Shown piece after piece: positions 57,426-64,000 of a stretch of 64,000 nt of DNA. Position numbers and translations under genes: made by a program. Positions within the stretch are counted from its first letter, which is position 1. Every line of letters starts with the position of its first letter. This stretch comes from Trachythela sp. YZ-2020 (Eukaryota; Cnidaria; Anthozoa; Malacalcyonacea; Clavulariidae): the NCBI GenBank assembly GCA_016169945.1, contig JADLSH010000013.1, positions 248,800 through 312,799 of the forward strand, given 5' to 3'. A model generated the notes under the pieces. That model made no database searches and was not told the origin of the DNA. It saw nothing but the letters and a program-made list of their open reading frames with translations.

Positions 57426-60235
57426 GGTATTAGGGCTATCGATAACAAAATATCTGCAGCACTGTCTGTCTCTCTGTGAAAGTATTGAAGACACTGATTA
57501 TGGTGATAACAGATTATGTAATTAAAATCAACGCCAAACAATTGATAAGGTTACAGACAATGGACTCTAATATAATATGATTTTAAATAATCTTATCAAA
57601 CTCATTAATAGTTCATGAAGTAAATGGGGTCAAAAGAAACGAATGTTTAATCAATGTCTGTAAATCGATTTTGTCCTCTTGATTTACATAAGTTTTCGAT
57701 TTTCTCAGCTTATATCTTTAAAATAGTTGATAAACATGAACATTTATAAGGTGACTACCATGCGTTTGATAAGTATGATAAGACGTTCAAGCAGATAAAA
57801 AGATCGACTGCTCATGTTTTATCTATTACTTATTTGATTATTAGATCAAAATTTATAAAGGGATTGTCGTGGATCATAAACATTTTCAAGCTTTTAACTG
57901 TCCTAGATGACAGATATGTATAAAAATATCTGGTTTATGAATAATACTAATGTTGATACAATAATATGTAATATTAACAAGGACATATGCAAGCTTTGGG
58001 GTATACAATAAAATGTGTTAGTTTGTTTCCTTTCTTCTTTTGTTTAAATACTGTGAAACAGCAGCTTAAAGCTTTGTCTCTGTAAATACTTAGACAACTT
58101 GAGTGTGTTGGAAAAAAAGTTCCAATATAAGTTTCCAACTTAATGCCACCCTTTGGTTGATGCAGATTTTAGAAACTTCTCAACACCTTCATGTTGGTTA
58201 GATAACATTTACTTTGGCGAGCTATAGCTAATTAGTTTTAACTGGCAGTACTAACACCACTGACCAGTAAAAATTGTCTGGCATTAGACGGAGTAAAAAT
58301 ACTAAAGTATAGGTGCATCTGGTTGCATTGTAAGCTAATGGATTAACTCGACATAAAAGCTTTTGCAAGTGTTGCAGTGGGCAAAATTGAACAAACACCA
58401 GATGATTAGTACTCTTCAGGATCGGGTACTTACCAGTTAATGGTTTTTAGTGCCATTGGTAAAATGGATTATATCTGTTATTGACTGCTTATGATCTGTG
58501 TGATTGCTGATTAGGAAAGAGTATATTAATTTTTAAACGCAGAAATATTACAATGCGAACGTGGTTGCTACCGCCACAATTTCTTATATCATCATTTCTT
58601 CCCTGTTATTGTTGCTTCTCGCATGAGGCCCTGCTAGTATATTATTAGAGCATTTTAGCACAACAAACTCCTCTGTAGCTCAAAGGCTGAAGTGAATTTT
58701 TCGTTCATTACCTAGCGGGGGCTGGGGGGAATTTCACTCATTTTACTTTCTAGGATTTTCTATTCATACTATGTAGGTTTTCATGCAAGGCCAACTACAA
58801 TCAAATTATCTGTAATAGTTTGTCGTTACATTTGATATTGTGTATATATCCAATAGGAATAAAACCAAATAAATTGATGTGTGTAATTGTACACGATGTT
58901 ATTTCTAAAACTTGAGGATGAGGTTGTAAAATGTTAAAGTGTTACCAAATCTTGAATATCTGAGGTGTAAAACTCACAACTAAGATAAAAATTCCTCTCT
59001 CAGGAATCATGGAAATGTATCTTTGAGAGCTCGAAAATGCACCATGTTCCAGGGGAGTATCTGCGCGCCGACCCCAGATTGTCTCCTGCATAATAATTTA
59101 TTCGAGCAGCACCTGTGATACAGCATTGTAAATATTTAATTGACTGAGCTTTCTGTTTTCCGAAACTTCGAGACTACTACGTAAATCTGAATACCGCCCA
59201 ACAGGTTTCAATAAAAACAATATAAATATTGTTCTATAAATAGATTCGTCCTGACGCTGGGACTGCGATTCACCTGGAGGCATGTGCTCCCTAATTCTTA
59301 AAATGGAAAAGTGTTCTTTTGTGGAATGAGATATATACTTTCTTCTCGATTGAAAGTGCTCTTTTCGGGTGATATACAAAAATCCCTGCCGTCCATTTAC
59401 TTATGACCTTAAATGAGGTTAAAAGTGCCTCTGTAGAACGCAGCTGCCTTTCAGATTCGTGCAAGCATGCTCTTGTCCTAACTCTAATACAATGCTTCTT
59501 CATTACATTTGAACTCTACCATTGGTACCCTAACCCCTAAGTGAAGAAAAGATCGTGGTGTACGTCACTAAAAGTTGATCCCCTTTAATGGCGGTGCCCA
59601 CACTTTTCAGGTATTTCCCGCCATTCCGCAGTCTTTTTTGTAATCGATCAATAACACTTTCAGAAATGGTTAATCAGTGGTGTAGCTTTGGAGTGGACCT
59701 TTCCTCACACTTGGGGCTGAGTTTCTCTTCTTTTTCGCAAGAATGCTTGAAATGATTTAATTTTTTCCGCAGTTTTCATTCCCTCCAAGTATCACTTACG
59801 AACTATTTCGTGGCATGAATATGGTATAAAGGATGCTTTCCATTTAATGGCCGGTACCGGCTCGTGACCAGATTTCTGTCTTCTGTATTGATGGAGTAGA
59901 TCTGGTCCAGATTTTTGAAAATCTACTAAATGGACCTCATTGATTTGATCCAAATTTTCCGGGTCAGACCGGTCGTAAGCCCAAACGTTTTGTGTCTGAT
60001 TTAACAATTTGATCGGTCTAATCGTGTTAATAGAAAAACGCCCAAAGATGCTATGCATTGTGGGGATACTTATGACGTCATTCATTCCCCAATGCTTTTC
60101 GCCCTTGTAATATGCTCGTCTAGAGAGCCTCCCTAGTTATGAATTTAGTTCCACAACACTGTGGTTTAATTATAATCAATAAAATGATTCCTTTTTATTC
60201 ATTACCATCAAAGAAGTTAACTATACTATAACTTC
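57426..60235. other. Long non-coding stretch, nothing recognised
   Basis: AT-rich, no repeats over 20 bp noticed. Minus-strand frames at 59098-59503 and 59792-60085 lack known motifs and splice support. Confidence 0.35.
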
Positions 60236-60277
60236 GAGACAAAGGGCTTCTCGCTGAAACGTCAAAGTTCTTGTCTT
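60236..60277 (+). ncRNA. Degenerate hammerhead-like motif, relative of the one at 10312
   Basis: aacttcgagacaaagggctt, then ctcgctgaaacgtcaaagtt. Outer arms aactt/aagtt still pair and gaaac-gtc is kept, but the first core box is gagacaa instead of ctgacga. Probably a dead relic. Confidence 0.45.
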
Positions 60278-60609
60278 ATTTCTTCTCTCTCCAGGTAGCC
60301 GGATCCTAAGTGGCACCCTCGAAATATATGGTCTATCTGGGTCTACCTGCACTTATGATTTTCTTATATGTTTATTTTTATTCGTTAGCAATGCTTCCTT
60401 CACAAAGTAACTTATAATACGTCTATTTTTATTGATTACACGCTTTTTCCGAGCCAAACTCCTTAAATTACGTAATACGTCTATTTTTTGGTTCGATGTA
60501 ATAAGTATATTTTAGTTGAGACATTTCTGATACAATTTTCCTGCAATGATTATCTGTTTAAAAGGTTATTTTCAGTAGCTAATTTTCCAAGTGCTGGGAC
60601 AATAATATA

Positions 60610-61190
60610 AAAATAGCTGGCTAATGTTGCAGCAAGCGCTAAGAATAATATAGAAGTAGCGCTGGCTAATGTTACAGCAAATGCTGAATAATAAAAATAG
60701 CTGGCTAATGTTGCAGCAAGTGCTGAATAGTAAAAATAGCTGGAGTAATGTTGCAGGTGCGAGTGGAATAATGTAAAAAATAGCTGGCTAATGTTGCAGG
60801 CAAGTGTGTGAATAGTAAAACTAGCTGCTAATGTTGCAGCAAGTGCTGAATAGTAAAAATAGCTGTAGCTAATGTTGCAGCAAGTGCTGAATAGTAAAAA
60901 TAGCTGGCTAATGTTGCAGCAAGTGCTGAATAGCAAAATAGCTGGCTAATACGTTGGTAGCAAGCGCTGAATAATATAGAAGTAGCTGGCTAATGTTACA
61001 GCAAATGCTGAATAATAAAAATAGCTGGCTAATGTTACAGTAAGCGCTGAACAATAGGTAGAGCTTAGCTACAATGTTTGGGCCATAGAATAATAAAAAT
61101 ATATAGCTGGCTAATGTTATATGCGCTTAGTAAATAATATAGGAAATAGCTGGCTAATCGTTGCAAGCAAGTGCTGAACAATTAAATAGT
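60610..61190. repeat. 39-bp minisatellite, main block
   Basis: About 15 copies of tagctggctaatgttgcagc plus aagtgctgaataataaaaa, with indels. The minus-strand frame over it (60550-60936) is a repeat artefact. Confidence 0.92.
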
Positions 61191-61494
61191 TATTTCTAAC
61201 GAAATGAGCTGATAGGAATGGTTTGAGGCGCGATAGCGCCGAGTCGAAGGCCGTCATGTCATGATAATGACGAGAGTGATTAGAATAACTGTTTTATTAT
61301 ATACACAAAGCCTCTGGATCTGGTATTTACTTTTTTCAAGTAAAAACTTGAATTTCCTCTCTTCATTTTAATTGTCTATAAATCTGCCAGCCATATTTCT
61401 ACTTTTCTCTGACTCAGCAGGATATGAGCCAATATCCTGCTAGTAGAGAAACCAATCAGATTGCAGAATACTCCTATATCCAGAGCTTTCTTGT
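61191..61494. mobile_element. Probable insertion splitting the 39-bp minisatellite
   Basis: About 300 bp of unrelated sequence, including a small palindrome gaggcgcgatagcgccgagt, between two blocks of the same minisatellite. Clear terminal repeats were not found. Confidence 0.45.
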
Positions 61495-61585
61495 ATATAA
61501 TAATAGAAAAATAACTGGCTAATGTTGCTGCAAGAGCTGAATAATAAAAAATGCTACACTAATTTTGCCAACAAGGTTGAATAAT
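61495..61585. repeat. 39-bp minisatellite, second block
   Basis: Two to three degenerate copies of the unit seen at 60610-61190 (aactggctaatgttgctgca). Confidence 0.8.
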
Positions 61586-62304
61586 AAGCAAAAATGTCTG
61601 CAAAGTTATAACGAAGACTGTCTATGCATAAGAAAAAAATGGCTAATTTCATAACTGATTATATAATATTGGCGGATATGGCACCCCATATAGCCTGAAT
61701 GGAAGCACCATGCTACCTGAACCGTCAACAAAATCGTGTGGATAAAATTCAAAGAAAGAGTGGAGATTGCCAAACTAACAGATGCCTCTTTCAAGAAATG
61801 AACAAGTTTCGTGCAAAAAGGCGTAACAATAAACTCTGTACTAGCTGTAAACTATTTTATATTGATAATAATAATAACGGTTTAACTCAATAAAAGTATC
61901 TCATACAAGGTAGCTCTACATGCTAGCGATACTAACTATAATTATCTATCTAAATTAATCTAAGTTACATCTATGTATATTTTAATTCCATTTATAATAC
62001 TAAAATAATGTTAGCCAAAAGTGAAAGCTGCCAAAGTCAGTCTTTGCTTTGCGTTATCCATTAAAAATTGGGTTTTCTAACTCTGGACAGATTAAAACAA
62101 TAATTCGTCATGAACATGATCGAAATGTCTGCAGGCAGATTGATTAAACAAACTATAAGTGACACAATCTGAAATGTGTTCTAATCATAGAGTAGTAACA
62201 AAGGTGGAAACTGAGCGTAAACACTTTGATTGGTTCATGTGATTTCTAATGCCAGATATTTAACGAGGGATTATGTAAATTGACTTATGCGGCGCTCCTC
62301 AAAG
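61586..62304. other. Non-coding stretch, nothing recognised
   Basis: Frame 61699-61893 (plus, with a CTSC Cys pair) resembles nothing I know. No other structure seen. Confidence 0.35.
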
Positions 62305-63433
62305 CAGTGTTGTAAAAATTACTAAAAACAAGTAGTGAAAGTATTTCCACCGAAAAAGTAATTATTAAGCAAATTACTAATTACTTTCTTCAAAAGTAAC
62401 CAATTACAAATTACTAATTATTTGTTAAAAAAGTAATTAATTACTAATTACTTTCAGATTACTTTTTGATTTAGAGAGCAGAAATAAAGCACGGTTCGAG
62501 AGGTGGAGTTAGTGAAAATTAGACGCGTAGTTTGAAATATTTTAATACCGCGAGTGAAGCACGAGCATTACGAATATTCTCGCGCCAAACCACAAGTAAC
62601 AATTTTTCATTAATACTTCGAGAACAAGTGTTATTTCGTATTAATATTATTATTAACAATTTTTATTTCAATTTTTACTCAATTTTACTCAATTGACGTT
62701 GCTCAATTTCTTATTTAGGTATTTGGGGAGAAAATACAAGCATGTGTGTATTTTCTCCCAAATACCTGTTAGTAAAAAGAATTAAGAGAAAATTTTGATG
62801 AATTCTTAGCCAATCAGAAAACGAGGAAAATTGTTAATAATGATATTAATAAGATAATTTTTTTTTTTATATGCGTTGCTTTCGCACTGCTACACGAATA
62901 ATAGCGTAATGTCAGCGAAGCATTTACTGTGTTCTATGATCGCTGATCAGTAACACCGCAGGCCTCTTCAAGTAAAAACAATGCAGATCTCTTTCTTGAT
63001 AATTACGTCACATCCGGGCCTATTTGGCTCAGGGGGGATCCTCAGTTTTTCGTGCGCATCAAGACGAAACGTGATTGGCCCACTGTTCGTGGGAGTGAGG
63101 CTCTGCAGGCCAAAATGACGTAATTCATCGAAAAAGAGTCTATTGGGGCTGAAATTCATGGAATAAAACGATTTTCAACACTGAAACAAACTTTATTACA
63201 CATGGACGAAATCGCTCTTAAATGCGTGGAATTTGTAAGGTTGGAAAATCAAGCAAAGAAGTATTACAGAAGTAATGCGCAAAAATTACTTTTGAAAAAT
63301 GTTACTGTTACTCTAAAAAGTAATTAATTACGTTACAAATTACACTTTCGTACAGAAAGTAAATAAATTACCGAAAATTACTCAAAAGTAATTAGTAACG
63401 CTGTTACTTTAGTAACGAGTATTTACAACACTG
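62305..63433. mobile_element. 1.13-kb non-autonomous hAT-like element
   Basis: Ends cagtgttgtaaaaattact and agtatttacaacactg are inverse copies, and subterminal regions are packed with aattactaattac and its inverse. The host sequence ctcctcag follows the right end and ctcctcaaag precedes the left, an 8-bp duplication with a 2-base difference. CAGTG-type ends and 8-bp duplication fit hAT elements. No transposase frame. Confidence 0.82.
62717..62767. repeat. Strong hairpin inside the hAT-like element
   Basis: aggtatttggggagaaaata is mirrored by tattttctcccaaatacct around a 10-base loop, with one extra g in the left arm. Confidence 0.9.
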
Positions 63434-63639
63434 CTCCTCAGTAAGTTAAATTGAGTTCTTCCAAAGTGGGAAGCATCCCAACTTCACTACATCCTTCTTC
63501 TGCATTTGAACTCGAATTTTTGCAAGCAAACAGGGCAGCGGCAGAGAAAACCATATCGTTGTAAGTTAGCTTTCTGATAATACTAGGCTTTTTAAGTGGT
63601 TTCATTTCTTGCGTTTTGCGGAGCTATATTCTTCACTTT
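63434..63639. other. Spacer, nothing recognised
   Basis: No gene or repeat structure seen. Confidence 0.3.
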
Positions 63640-64000
63640 ACGCAGAGTCGAAAGGGATTAAAATATGATGATACAACATGCTTCTTACATGATTCAATTC
63701 ATTTAAGATGTTCATTGAACTAAGTCTCCAAGAGCTTAAATGTTGTGACTCTTTTTCTATGTTTTGATCCTTAGCGACAATAGGGGGGTATAACTTCTGC
63801 TCAAGACCATGCACTTTGACATTTGTAGGTTAGAACTAGCATTTGCTTCTGTTTTTTCCCCATTTAATAATAGATTTGAGTTCATACTTCATCGTTCCGA
63901 AATTACATAAGGAAGTTGCATTGCTCATTGTTTGAATGCCTGATCTGAGATCTTTCGGTGAAATAATGATTGTACACAGTCGCATCATCCGCATATTGAA
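63640..64000 (-). mobile_element. Decayed LINE reverse transcriptase, cut by the window end
   Basis: The minus strand starts at the window edge with the catalytic box QYADDATVY (63997-63971) and then loses frame. Collinear pieces follow in other frames: SNLQMSKCMVLSRSY and a region near 63720-63660 with NEHLK-like and SSYFNLSTLR-like remnants. The 5' part lies outside the window. Confidence 0.55.

Noticed and set aside
57212..57479. Cys-containing frame FPCGRARVPGENLRL
   Set aside because: The DNA resembles a widespread non-coding repeat and two frames are open over it, so coding is unlikely.
60550..60936. 128-codon frame with repeated LFSTCCNIS
   Set aside because: Translation of the 39-bp minisatellite.

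Overview
The window is eukaryotic, AT-rich and gene-poor. It has spliced genes with GT/AG introns, many non-LTR retrotransposon fragments, MITEs, hAT-like and Mutator-like elements, hammerhead-bearing repeats and tandem duplications. Nothing in it is bacterial or viral. The mix suggests an invertebrate animal. A cnidarian is my best guess, from the style of the repeats and a broken gene family at 3.8-5.0 kb that I associate with cnidarian gene sets. That assignment is inference.

Layout. 1-9.6 kb: the 3' end of a LINE, six copies of a 285-bp satellite, MITEs, a broken two-exon gene split by a MITE, and a LINE inserted into one of two paralogous segments. 9.6-39.7 kb: a tandem array of related minus-strand gene units. 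40-46 kb: a LINE 3' end, a MITE and a tandem duplication of a LicD/fukutin-like transferase gene. 47-50.5 kb: two LINEs converging tail to tail. 50.6-64 kb: minisatellites, nested MITEs, a LINE-type nuclease-domain relic, a 39-bp minisatellite, a 1.1-kb non-autonomous hAT-like element and a LINE cut by the window end.

The main find is the 9.6-39.7 kb array. Four units (10.9-11.7, 28.5-28.9, 33.1-35.0 and 36.9-38.2 kb) can be assembled into short secretory precursors: a hydrophobic signal peptide starting MKCWTIL, a strongly acidic pro-region, a conserved Lys-Arg cleavage site, and a very cationic, arginine-rich C-terminal peptide. Both introns are phase 2, so the middle acidic exon is a removable cassette; two of the four genes lack a usable one. 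The C-terminal peptides fall into three types: short linear Arg/Pro/Phe peptides (24 and 28 residues), a 43-residue linear peptide, and a 61-residue peptide built from four copies of an 11-residue Cys-Trp-Gly-Arg-Arg-Cys repeat with 8 Cys and 23 Arg. This architecture is that of antimicrobial peptide precursors; I recognise no named family. Five further slots in the array are empty or hold relics, so the locus shows gene birth and death. Shared and private transposon insertions, several with empty sites and target duplications visible in sister units, give the order of events.

Beyond the four peptide genes and the LicD pair (one or both copies possibly broken only by sequencing indels), I see no convincing intact host gene.
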